From: JAKQIM01 sp029557965
GTDB lineage: Bacteria; Chloroflexota; Anaerolineae; Anaerolineales; UBA4823
Assembly (NCBI GenBank): GCA_035341015.1
Contig: DAOQUL010000006.1
Location: 1 to 64,000, forward strand
Length of the DNA stretch: 64,000 nucleotides
Direction: 5' to 3'
Made by a program: the position numbers and the translations under genes. Positions 47,933-55,664 of the stretch are shown in pieces; position 1 is the first letter of the stretch, and the number at the start of each line of letters is the position of its first letter. Under the pieces are notes generated by a model. It was given only the letters and a program-made list of their open reading frames with translations, ran no database searches and was not told the DNA's origin.

Positions 47933-48124
47933 ATGCCCCCTCAACCAAAAAGAAAACACTCGTCCGGACGTCGCGATCGGCGGCGCGCTCACGATGCGCT
48001 GAGCGAACCCAACCTGGTGGTTTGCAGCAATTGTGGCGAGCTGCGTTTGCCTCACCGCGTATGCCCGAAATGCGGTCATTTCAAGGGCCGCGAGGTGATC
48101 GAGGTCAAAGAGGAAAAGAAATAA
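47933..48124 (+). CDS. rpmF: Ribosomal protein L32
   Basis: A 63-residue 50S ribosomal protein. MPPQPKRKHSSGRRDRRRAH is the typical basic start, and the zinc ribbon has CSNCGELRLPHRVCPKCGHF with all four Cys. It is preceded by the SD TAGGAG and a consensus promoter. In many bacteria rpmF stands before plsX and fatty-acid genes; here fabD follows directly, 47 bases away, without plsX or fabH. Confidence 0.96.
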   Translation: MPPQPKRKHSSGRRDRRRAHDALSEPNLVVCSNCGELRLPHRVCPKCGHFKGREVIEVKEEKK

Positions 48125-48171
48125 GCGTGCGGGCCGTGAGCTACACGGCCCGAATGCGTTAAAGAACCACC

Positions 48172-49116
48172 ATGAACACTCCCAATACAACCGCCTTTTT
48201 ATTCCCTGGTCAAGGCTCACAAGCGCTTGGGATGGGCCGCGAGCTCGCAGCCCGTTTCCCGGGAGCGCGTTATATCTTCGAACAGGCCGACGAACTTTTG
48301 GGTTTTTCATTATCGCGCCTCGCCTGGGAAGGGCCCGAAGATAGTCTCAACGACACAGTCAACACCCAACCTGCTCTGCTGGTGCATTCTGTGGCCGTGC
48401 TGCGGGTTTTTCAAGAGCTCCATCCCGGCTTCCAGCCTGCCTGCGTTGCCGGGCACTCAATGGGCGAATTAAGCGCTTTGGTTGCCGCCGGTACCCTGCC
48501 GTTCTCGGACGCACTCTCCCTGGTTCGTGTACGCGGCGAAAGCATGAAACATGCCGGTCAGGTCTCGCCTGGAGGCATGGCTGCCATTCTTGGGCTCGAT
48601 ATTCCAGCCCTCGAAGAGTTGTGTGCTCAAGCCAGCACCGCCGATGAAATCGTTCAGGTCGCCAACGACAACTGTCCCGGGCAAGTGGTGATCTCCGGCG
48701 CCAACGCCGCCCTAGACAGAGTGCTTCCTTTGATCCAGCAGGCCGGCGCGCGCCGGGCGGTTCGCCTGGCAGTCAGCATCGCGGCCCATTCCCCGCTCAT
48801 GCGCCATGCTCAAGAAACTTTCAACCAGGGCGTGAATGCTGCCCCAATTGCCGATCCCATTGTCCCGTTGATTGGCAATGTTACCGCCCTGCCGCTCAAA
48901 AATAAAACCGAGATCCGCAAGGATCTGCAAGATCAGCTCACTCACCGTGTTCGCTGGACTGAAACCATCCAATGGATGTCTGCACAAAATGTCACCACTT
49001 ACATTGAGATGGGCAGCGGTTCAGTGTTAACCGGCCTGGTCAAGCGAATCGACCGCCAGGCCAATTGCTTCGCATTGGGCACACCCGAGGATTTCGAGAA
49101 GCTGGCAGCCGGCTAG
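48172..49116 (+). CDS. fabD: Malonyl-CoA:ACP transacylase
   Basis: A 314-residue enzyme transferring malonyl groups to acyl carrier protein in fatty-acid synthesis. The start LFPGQGSQALGMGREL, the nucleophile GHSMGELSALVAAG (Ser), VRVRGESMK with the substrate Arg and the His in SIAAHSPLM are all present. It lies between rpmF and fabG. The gap to fabG contains a TATAAT box, so fabG may have its own promoter. Confidence 0.96.
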   Translation: MNTPNTTAFLFPGQGSQALGMGRELAARFPGARYIFEQADELLGFSLSRLAWEGPEDSLNDTVNTQPALLVHSVAVLRVFQELHPGFQPACVAGHSMGELSALVAAGTLPFSDALSLVRVRGESMKHAGQVSPGGMAAILGLDIPALEELCAQASTADEIVQVANDNCPGQVVISGANAALDRVLPLIQQAGARRAVRLAVSIAAHSPLMRHAQETFNQGVNAAPIADPIVPLIGNVTALPLKNKTEIRKDLQDQLTHRVRWTETIQWMSAQNVTTYIEMGSGSVLTGLVKRIDRQANCFALGTPEDFEKLAAG

Positions 49117-49129
49117 CCCGGCCTTGCGG

Positions 49130-49135
49130 TATAAT
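49130..49135 (+). promoter_or_regulatory. -10 box before fabG
   Basis: TATAAT at 49130-49135, 46 bases upstream of the fabG TTG start. The -35 region lies in the fabD stop area and is weak. It may give fabG extra transcription. Confidence 0.45.
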
Positions 49136-49175
49136 ACGGCAGTTGTTATATCCTTACCCAAGGAGATCAATCATC

Positions 49176-49940
49176 TTGTCAGAAACGAGCATGTACCCAA
49201 TGGAAGGGCGTGTTGCCGTTATAACAGGCGGGGCGCGTGGTATTGGTCGCGCAATTGCCGAGACACTTGCGCATCGCGGCGCCACCGTGGTGATTGCCGA
49301 CAAACAAGAAACGCTTGCGCAAACAACCGCCCAAGAAATCGCTGCCTCCACTGGGCGTCCTGCACTTGCGCTTCCGGTTGATGTAGCCAACACGGACTCG
49401 GCTAAAGCAATGATCGACAAGGTCGTTGAAACATACGGCAAAATTGACATCCTTGTGAACAATGCTGGGCTAACCCGCGATACCCTGATCATGCGCATGG
49501 AAGAGGCCGACTGGGATATCGTTCTTGGTGTAAACCTTAAAGGCGTTTTCAATTGTTCAAAGGCCGTTATTCGACCGATGATGAAACAGCGCTACGGTCG
49601 AATTGTCAACATCTCTTCTGTTTCAGGGCAGGCTGGTCAGGTCGGACAAACCAATTACTCGGCATCAAAGGCTGGTGTTATCGGATTTACCAAGGCCCTG
49701 GCTCGCGAGGTGGCCTCGCGCCAAATCACCGTGAACGCGGTTGCCCCCGGCTTCGTACCCACCGATTTGACCAACGATCTGTCTGACGAGCTTAAAGAGA
49801 TGATCCTTAAAGCCACTCCGATGGGACGCATGGGCCGGCCCGAAGAAGTGGCTCACGCCGTCGCCTTCCTGGCATCCGATGAAGCATCGTACATCACAGG
49901 CCAGGTTTTGGCTGTAGATGGCGGCATGGTTATGATGTAA
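49176..49940 (+). CDS. fabG: 3-oxoacyl-ACP reductase
   Basis: A 254-residue short-chain dehydrogenase reducing beta-ketoacyl-ACP with NADPH. Marks are VITGGARGIGRAIAETLA, LVNNAGLTRDTLIMRM, the catalytic Ser in NISSVSG, Y-x3-K in NYSASKAGVIGFTKALA and the end ITGQVLAVDGGMVM. It is the usual partner of FabD. The SD AAGGAG lies 11 bases from TTG 49176; ATG 49191 is an alternative start. acpP and fabF do not follow. Confidence 0.93.
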   Translation: MSETSMYPMEGRVAVITGGARGIGRAIAETLAHRGATVVIADKQETLAQTTAQEIAASTGRPALALPVDVANTDSAKAMIDKVVETYGKIDILVNNAGLTRDTLIMRMEEADWDIVLGVNLKGVFNCSKAVIRPMMKQRYGRIVNISSVSGQAGQVGQTNYSASKAGVIGFTKALAREVASRQITVNAVAPGFVPTDLTNDLSDELKEMILKATPMGRMGRPEEVAHAVAFLASDEASYITGQVLAVDGGMVMM

Positions 49941-49968
49941 CCAGCAAGTATGATCCCCCTTAAATACT

Positions 49969-50334
49969 ATGAGCGATAACTATTCTTCCCAAGGAACCAC
50001 CACCATAGCCCCCGACGTCTTGTTGACCATTGCCCAGCTAACGACTCTCAATGTCAGTGGCGTTAGCCGCATGAGCCATGCCCCGGGCGGCGGCGTCAAT
50101 ATGCTGTTAAAGCGCGGTCTTGCGCGCGAGGGTGTTCAGATTGAAATCGTGGACGATGTGGTATACGCCGACTTGTATGTGGTGCTGAAGAACGATTTCA
50201 ATGTTCGAGAGGTCAGCCAGAACATCCAACGTGACGTTGCCCGGGCAATCTCAGAAATGGTTGGCATGCAAGTTGGTCGCGTAAATGTCCATATCGAAGA
50301 TATTGACTATCCTCTGGAGATAGCTGAGGCCTAA
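49969..50334 (+). CDS. Asp23/Gls24 family envelope stress protein
   Basis: A 121-residue protein of the Asp23 (DUF322) family. Typical segments are TTIAPDVLLTIAQLTTLNV near the start, GVSRM, VYADLYVVLKNDFNVREVSQ and the final VGRVNVHIEDI. Family members associate with the membrane or envelope and often respond to alkaline or wall stress. The gene is followed by nusB after 6 bases, an adjacency seen in many Gram-positive and related genomes. No SD stands out. Confidence 0.9.
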   Translation: MSDNYSSQGTTTIAPDVLLTIAQLTTLNVSGVSRMSHAPGGGVNMLLKRGLAREGVQIEIVDDVVYADLYVVLKNDFNVREVSQNIQRDVARAISEMVGMQVGRVNVHIEDIDYPLEIAEA

Positions 50335-50340
50335 GACAGC

Positions 50341-50781
50341 ATGAAACCCCGTACCAGAGCGCGCAGCATTGCTCTGCAAGCACTTTACGAAATAGACATC
50401 GCCGGACACCCACCCGAAGTGGTCTTGGGTGAGCGATTCGCCGATGGTCCATTAGAAGACAGCCTGGCAGATTTTGCACGCCAGATTGTGTTTGGCGTTA
50501 TCCCAATCGTCAACGAGCTAGACGATATCATCGCCAAGCACGCCCCCGAATGGCCGCTGGACCAGGTCGCCACGATTGACCGGAACATCCTGCGCATCGC
50601 CCTATGGGAAATCGCTGTCAGCGATCAAACCCCTCTTAAAGTCGCGATCAATGAGGCGGTTGAACTAGGTAAATGGTTCGGCTCTGAAAGCACCGCCCGC
50701 TTTGTGAATGGCGTGTTGGGCAGTTTGTCTTTGCACCTGAACGAGATCATCCAGACGCTTAAAAAACACAAATTGCCGTAG
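50341..50781 (+). CDS. nusB: Transcription antitermination factor NusB
   Basis: A 146-residue all-helical protein binding boxA RNA with S10 (NusE) in rRNA antitermination. It begins KPRTRARSIALQALYEID and carries the conserved FARQIVFGVI, QVATIDRNILRIALWEI and KVAINEAVELGKWFGSEST plus FVNGVLG. Length is typical. The tatA/B-like gene starts one base after its stop. Confidence 0.96.
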   Translation: MKPRTRARSIALQALYEIDIAGHPPEVVLGERFADGPLEDSLADFARQIVFGVIPIVNELDDIIAKHAPEWPLDQVATIDRNILRIALWEIAVSDQTPLKVAINEAVELGKWFGSESTARFVNGVLGSLSLHLNEIIQTLKKHKLP

Positions 50782-50782
50782 C

Positions 50783-51172
50783 ATGGAAATCCTTGGCATC
50801 GGCCCGCTTGAATTCCTTCTCATTATCCTGATCGCGTTGATTGTTTTTGGCCCTAAAGATCTGGTGAAATCCGGGCGTACCCTGGGGCGATTTCTCAATA
50901 AAGTTATTAATTCGCCAGAATGGCGATCTCTCTTACAAGTTTCCCGCGAGGTTCGGAACTTGCCCACCCGGCTGATGCGTGAAGCCAATCTTGAGCGCGA
51001 AGAGCTTGAAATGCAAAACCCAGGGGATGCATCGGGGACTGAATACCCGCATAACAGTCTGGCGCAAGATCTACCATCTAACAATCTACTGCCCTGGACA
51101 ACGCCGCCCGGAACACCAACCCCCTCGTCATCGAAACCGCCCCAAGACTTTCCTCCAGATGGACAGAGTTGA
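50783..51172 (+). CDS. TatA/TatB-like twin-arginine translocase subunit
   Basis: A 129-residue protein with an N-terminal membrane helix (about 5-21, IGPLEFLLIILIALIVF) that contains the polar Glu, then the hinge FGPKDL and an amphipathic helix (KSGRTLGRFLNKVI). The long Pro/Thr-rich tail (about 75-129) and length suggest the TatB type, but TatA cannot be excluded. The family exports folded proteins with twin-Arg signals. It is 3 bases before tatC. Confidence 0.9.
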   Translation: MEILGIGPLEFLLIILIALIVFGPKDLVKSGRTLGRFLNKVINSPEWRSLLQVSREVRNLPTRLMREANLEREELEMQNPGDASGTEYPHNSLAQDLPSNNLLPWTTPPGTPTPSSSKPPQDFPPDGQS

Positions 51173-51175
51173 ACA

Positions 51176-52066
51176 ATGCGCCGTTTGCTGCATGGATTCT
51201 GGAACATCCTTGTCTCGCCTTTCCGATTCATTAAGAGGCTGGTGCTGGGCATAGCCCATATGGCCGCCCGCGGCATCAAAAAGATCCAGGCCTTTTTCAT
51301 AGACGAAGAAGAAGAAACCCCACTGCCAGACACCATTGCATACACATTTGAAAACCCTGGCTGGGTGCTCGAACACATAGACGCCATGCGCAAGCATTTA
51401 CTGCGCTCCGTAGCCGTGCTGTTTATCAGTGCGGCTATCACCTTTGGCTTTGTGCGCAATGTGATGGAATTTCTCGCCGTTCCGCTTGAGGGCGGCCTGG
51501 CATCTCTTACGGCAATCGAGGTGACAGAGAACGTGGGCACAGTGATGCGTGTAGCTTTACTCACTGGTTTTGCATTTGCCCTTCCCTATATTATCCTCGA
51601 AATTTATCTATTCATTGCCCCGGGGTTAAGAGCACCGGCCCGGATACGAGGCCTGGTTGCCATTCCGGTGGCAGTGTTGTTCTTCTTGGGCGGCATGGCT
51701 TTTGCGTACTACGCCTTGCTGCCCGTTGCCTTGCCCATCCTTTTTAACTTCATGGAATTAACCACCGAAGCACGACCATCCTCTTACTTCAACTTTGTTA
51801 TCGCAATGATTTTCTGGATGGGAATGGCCTTCGAGTTGCCTTTGGCTGCTTATATATTAGCCAATTTGGGTTTGTTGCGCGCCAAGGCATTAATGGATCA
51901 GTGGCGCCTGGCACTGGTGATCCTTGCTATATTATCTGCCGCCATAACACCCACCGGCGACCCTCTTACAATGGGCTTGGTGATGATTCCAATGGCAGTT
52001 TTATACATCTTAAGCATTGGGTTGGCCCACCTTGGTCAACGCGGCCAAGACCAGCACCAAAATTAA
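51176..52066 (+). CDS. tatC: Twin-arginine translocase TatC, divergent with N-terminal extension
   Basis: A 296-residue TatC with six predicted membrane segments beginning near residue 75. An N-terminal extension of about 60 residues has a basic amphipathic part (1-40) and an acidic patch (DEEEET). In place of the usual ELRKRLL there is IDAMRKHLL, and FIAPGLRAPARIRG replaces the usual FIAPALYxxER; thus both Glu positions that bind the twin-Arg motif in E. coli (E15, E103) seem to be absent. The core folds GMAFAYYALLPVALPILFNF and ITPTGDPLTMGLVMIPM remain typical. Confidence 0.9.
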   Translation: MRRLLHGFWNILVSPFRFIKRLVLGIAHMAARGIKKIQAFFIDEEEETPLPDTIAYTFENPGWVLEHIDAMRKHLLRSVAVLFISAAITFGFVRNVMEFLAVPLEGGLASLTAIEVTENVGTVMRVALLTGFAFALPYIILEIYLFIAPGLRAPARIRGLVAIPVAVLFFLGGMAFAYYALLPVALPILFNFMELTTEARPSSYFNFVIAMIFWMGMAFELPLAAYILANLGLLRAKALMDQWRLALVILAILSAAITPTGDPLTMGLVMIPMAVLYILSIGLAHLGQRGQDQHQN

Positions 52067-52082
52067 CACACACGAGAAATAT

Positions 52083-54581
52083 ATGCGTCTCTCTGTCTTT
52101 CGCCGCCATCACATTTTGCCACGCCCTGCCCTGTTGCTCCTGATCGCCTTATGTTCTATATTTTTCGCCTCTTGCGAGAATGCTGACCCATTACCGGTAT
52201 ACCCAACATCTACCCCTGACATCAATACCGCTGAGGCCCTGGTCAAGTTCCAGCTAACCCTGCCAGCGCCCTTAGGACCAGGAGAGTCTGTTTCTATTAC
52301 TATCCTGGACGAAGTAACTGGCCTGGCCTTCAACACCCAGTCTTATCCCATGGAAGCCCAGGATTCCCAACACTATACCATCGATCTGCCGTTCATGCTG
52401 GGCAGCGTGGTCAAATACCGCTACCACCGAACCGGTAATTCGGTGGTGCACGAACACCTATCGGATGGGCGGGCCGTTCGTTACCGTTTGTATCATGTCG
52501 ATGGGCCGGCGGTTGTAGAAGATAGCCTGAGTCGCTGGACAGATACAATCTACATCAGTGCCAGCGGGCGCATTGCAGGCCAAATTCTAGATGCCACAAA
52601 TGGCTTGCCTATCCCAAACATATACGTTACGGCAGGCGGCGCACAGGCTCTGACCACCGCCGATGGTTCCTATTTGCTTGAAGGCCTGCCGCCTGGCACG
52701 CATAACCTGGTGGCTTACACGCTGGATGGCACATATCAAACGTATCAACAAGGCGCAGTAGTCGCCCCCGATTCGACCACCCCCGCCTCAGTCTACCTTG
52801 TCCCCGCCCCGATAACAGCCGTCACCTTCACGGTCAGCGTGCCATCAGATACCCCCCCCGATGCCCCGCTAAAAATCGCCGGCAACTTGCTCCAATTTGG
52901 GAACAGTTTTGCCGACCTTTCTGGCGGGGTTAGTACGCTCGCCAGCCGCATGCCCATTCTGAGCCGCCTGCCAGATGGCCGTTTCATGATCTCAATGACC
53001 CTCCCCGTTGGCGCTGACCTACGCTATAAATACACCCTTGGGGATGGGTTTTGGGATGCAGAACATAACTCAGATGGAAGTTTCCGAGTTCGCCAACTGG
53101 TTGTTTCAGCAGATCCAATCCAAATCGAAGATCGGGTCGAAAGCTGGCATTCGAGCGACAAAGCCCCGATAGTCTTTAACGTACAAACCCCACCAAACAC
53201 GTCTGCCAACGAAACGATCTCCATTCAGTTCAACATGGGCTATGGTTGGTTGGAACCACTGCCCATGTGGGCCCACCAGGTCGAACAAGGTTTGCCCACA
53301 TGGCACTTTTCGCTGCTCAGCCCGCTCAATTATTCCCCGTTCATCCAATATCGTTACTGCCGCGAAGATCAGTGCAACACGGCCGGAACAGCCGAAGTGA
53401 TCAGCTCCAATCCTGTAGCGCCATCGGCGACGATCAGCGACACAATCCAAGTCTATAATGAATACATCGCTGGCTGGGCATGGCAAAACGATACCACCCC
53501 GGCTACCGTACCCAACATTGAAATCCAAGAACGCGGGTCCAGTTTTATTGCCGGCATCGCCTTTCAACCCAACTATCACCCATCCTGGCAATCGCGCTTG
53601 CCAACAGCCATCAGCAATGCCAACAGCCTCGGGATCAACTGGTTGTTCATTAGCCCCACCTGGACATATACCCGCCAATCTCCTCCTGTGCTCGAAGTCT
53701 CGCTCGGGCAAGATATGCGGTGGTCCGAAGCAATGAGCACCATTACACAGGCGCGCAGCCTTGGATTAAACGTGGGATTATTTCCCGCCCCCAGGTTCGG
53801 AGAAACTGAAGCAACCTGGTGGGCATCCGCCGCACGTGATTTTTCGTGGTGGATCACCTGGTTCGAGCGCTATGAATACTTTGCCACCCATCATGCCAGG
53901 CTGGCCTCCCAGGCGAATGCCCAGGCCTTAATCTTGGGAGGTGAATGGGTAGATCCAGCTCTCCCAGGCGGCATGCTCGAAGACGGCACACCATCGAATG
54001 TGCCCCCCGATGCCGAGCAACGGTGGCGCGACCTGATCCAACAGGTGCAAGCGCAATATTCTGGCACTCTGGTATGGGCACTGCCATACCCGCAAGGTGT
54101 TCAAAACCCACCGCCATTTTTAGATGAATTTGACCAGGTCTTGATCCTCTGGTCTGCACCATTAGCCAGCCAGTCCGGATCGTCTGCGCTTGATATGAGT
54201 GCCGAAGCACTGCGTTTGTTCGACCAGGATCTGAAACCCTTCCAAGAAATGGTTGGCAAGCCCATCATTCTGGGCGTATCATACCCATCAGCCAGCGGCG
54301 GAATAATGGGCTGTGTGCCAGACAGCACAGGTACTTGTTTTCCGCTGGCCCTGTTTGAACAGCCCGGATTCCAAGATAGCCAACTTTCTGCCAATCATGC
54401 AGACCAGGCATCGGCATACAATGCCTTGCTCATGGCAATTAATCAAAGGGATTGGATCGGCGGATTGGTCTCAATGGGATATTATCCCCCCATTCCTTTG
54501 CAAGATTATTCAACCTCGATCCATGGCAAAACAGCCAGCGGCGTTTTGTGGTATTGGTTCCCCAGGCTGCTGGGCAGATAG
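52083..54581 (+). CDS. Large lipoprotein with regulatory-like and TIM-barrel-like domains
   Basis: An 832-residue secreted lipoprotein. The signal (about 12-30) ends in the lipobox FASC (Cys31). Two or more beta-sandwich segments follow. A carboxypeptidase-regulatory-like domain (about 160-240, GRIAGQILDATNGLPIPNIY and TTADGSYLLEGLPPGTHNL) is clear. Further segments with FTVSVPSDTPPDAPL and FNVQTPPNTSANETI resemble starch-binding-like folds. The C-terminal half (about 480-830, FIAGIAFQPNYHPSW, LFISPTW, ILGGEWVDP) looks like a glycoside-hydrolase clan A barrel (GH113-like), but I cannot place the catalytic acids with certainty. It may bind and cut an outside polysaccharide. It follows tatC after 16 bases. 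Confidence 0.65.
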   Translation: MRLSVFRRHHILPRPALLLLIALCSIFFASCENADPLPVYPTSTPDINTAEALVKFQLTLPAPLGPGESVSITILDEVTGLAFNTQSYPMEAQDSQHYTIDLPFMLGSVVKYRYHRTGNSVVHEHLSDGRAVRYRLYHVDGPAVVEDSLSRWTDTIYISASGRIAGQILDATNGLPIPNIYVTAGGAQALTTADGSYLLEGLPPGTHNLVAYTLDGTYQTYQQGAVVAPDSTTPASVYLVPAPITAVTFTVSVPSDTPPDAPLKIAGNLLQFGNSFADLSGGVSTLASRMPILSRLPDGRFMISMTLPVGADLRYKYTLGDGFWDAEHNSDGSFRVRQLVVSADPIQIEDRVESWHSSDKAPIVFNVQTPPNTSANETISIQFNMGYGWLEPLPMWAHQVEQGLPTWHFSLLSPLNYSPFIQYRYCREDQCNTAGTAEVISSNPVAPSATISDTIQVYNEYIAGWAWQNDTTPATVPNIEIQERGSSFIAGIAFQPNYHPSWQSRLPTAISNANSLGINWLFISPTWTYTRQSPPVLEVSLGQDMRWSEAMSTITQARSLGLNVGLFPAPRFGETEATWWASAARDFSWWITWFERYEYFATHHARLASQANAQALILGGEWVDPALPGGMLEDGTPSNVPPDAEQRWRDLIQQVQAQYSGTLVWALPYPQGVQNPPPFLDEFDQVLILWSAPLASQSGSSALDMSAEALRLFDQDLKPFQEMVGKPIILGVSYPSASGGIMGCVPDSTGTCFPLALFEQPGFQDSQLSANHADQASAYNALLMAINQRDWIGGLVSMGYYPPIPLQDYSTSIHGKTASGVLWYWFPRLLGR

Positions 54582-54584
54582 GAC

Positions 54585-54613
54585 AAACCAAAATACGGCT
54601 CGTATTTTGGTTT
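54585..54613. terminator. Bidirectional terminator, 13-bp perfect stem
   Basis: AAACCAAAATACG/CGTATTTTGGTTT (54585-54597, 54601-54613) with loop GCT. Both strands are T-rich at the 3' arm. It separates the convergent lipoprotein and korB genes. Confidence 0.85.
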
Positions 54614-55664
54614 AAAACATCATCGCATTAAGCTGGTCAATTGTCTCGCGCGGGGGACGGATGCGGCTGGCATCCAATCGGTTCAGCGCTTCTTGCGGCA
54701 AGTTGTAAAGCTCTGTTAATGCCGGCGGCTTCTGATCCACATAAATCAACCCCGTGATCAACCACTGCTTGGCATTGGCATCTTCCAACACCCGCATCGC
54801 CTCAGTCCGGCTGGTGGGATCATAATCCAGGTCAAGTTTCTTCAGCAGAACCATTGACCCGTCATGCATGGTCACCTCTTTGATCTGCCCATCTTCATAA
54901 TCCACCATAATTTCCTTCGCCGGGGGCACGTAAGCCAGCTCATGGAGGGCCACCTCGTGTTCCTTGCCCCAGGAATAAGAGTGCATCGCACCATCCTGGT
55001 TGTTGAAGGTCACACAGGGGCTAATGATATCCAACACCGCAATCCCCCGATGGCTTAAGGCAGCCTTGATCAATTCCTTCACCTGCTTCGGGTCCCCAGC
55101 AAAAGAACGAGCCACAAAAGTAGCGTGTCCAACCAATGCCTCCCAGGCAATATCCACTGGCAAGTAGGGATTTGTGCCCTGCTTTTTTAGCACCAAACCC
55201 TCGTCTGCTGTCGCTGAGAACTGGCCCTTGGTTAAGCCATAAACTCCATTATTCTCGATAATATAAGTCAATGGAACATTGCGCCGGATGATATGCTTGA
55301 ACTGCCCCAAGCCAATGCTGGCTGTATCGCCATCGCCGCTGACGCCGATGCCGCGCAACGAAATGTCGCCAAACAAGGCCCCCGTTGCCAGAGAAGGCAT
55401 CCGGCCGTGCAAACCATTGAAGCCAAATGAGCGGTTCAAGAAGTAGAATGGGCTTTTGCTCGAACACCCAATGCCGCTGAATTTGACCACGTTTTCTGGG
55501 ACAATATTCAATTCATAGCATGCTGCAATGATTTGGCTGGCAATTGAATTATGCCCACAACCCTGGCACAACGTGCTTGGATTGCCCCGGTAATCGTTTT
55601 TTGTCAGGCCCGCCAGGTTAACCTGGACGCGCGAACTCTCTGAGCTTACCTGGTCAGACATCAT
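54612..55664 (-). CDS. korB: 2-oxoacid:ferredoxin oxidoreductase, beta subunit
   Basis: A 350-residue TPP-binding subunit of a 2-oxoglutarate- or pyruvate-type ferredoxin oxidoreductase. The cluster ligand region LCQGCGHNSIAS, GIGCSSKSPFYF, GRMPSLATGALFGD and the TPP motif GDGDTASIGLGQF...NNGVYGLTKGQ are clear. It oxidatively decarboxylates a 2-oxoacid to acyl-CoA and reduces ferredoxin. The start overlaps the korA stop as ATGA. The Kor (2-oxoglutarate) assignment is more likely than others but not proven. Confidence 0.92.
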   Translation of the reverse strand: MMSDQVSSESSRVQVNLAGLTKNDYRGNPSTLCQGCGHNSIASQIIAACYELNIVPENVVKFSGIGCSSKSPFYFLNRSFGFNGLHGRMPSLATGALFGDISLRGIGVSGDGDTASIGLGQFKHIIRRNVPLTYIIENNGVYGLTKGQFSATADEGLVLKKQGTNPYLPVDIAWEALVGHATFVARSFAGDPKQVKELIKAALSHRGIAVLDIISPCVTFNNQDGAMHSYSWGKEHEVALHELAYVPPAKEIMVDYEDGQIKEVTMHDGSMVLLKKLDLDYDPTSRTEAMRVLEDANAKQWLITGLIYVDQKPPALTELYNLPQEALNRLDASRIRPPRETIDQLNAMMF

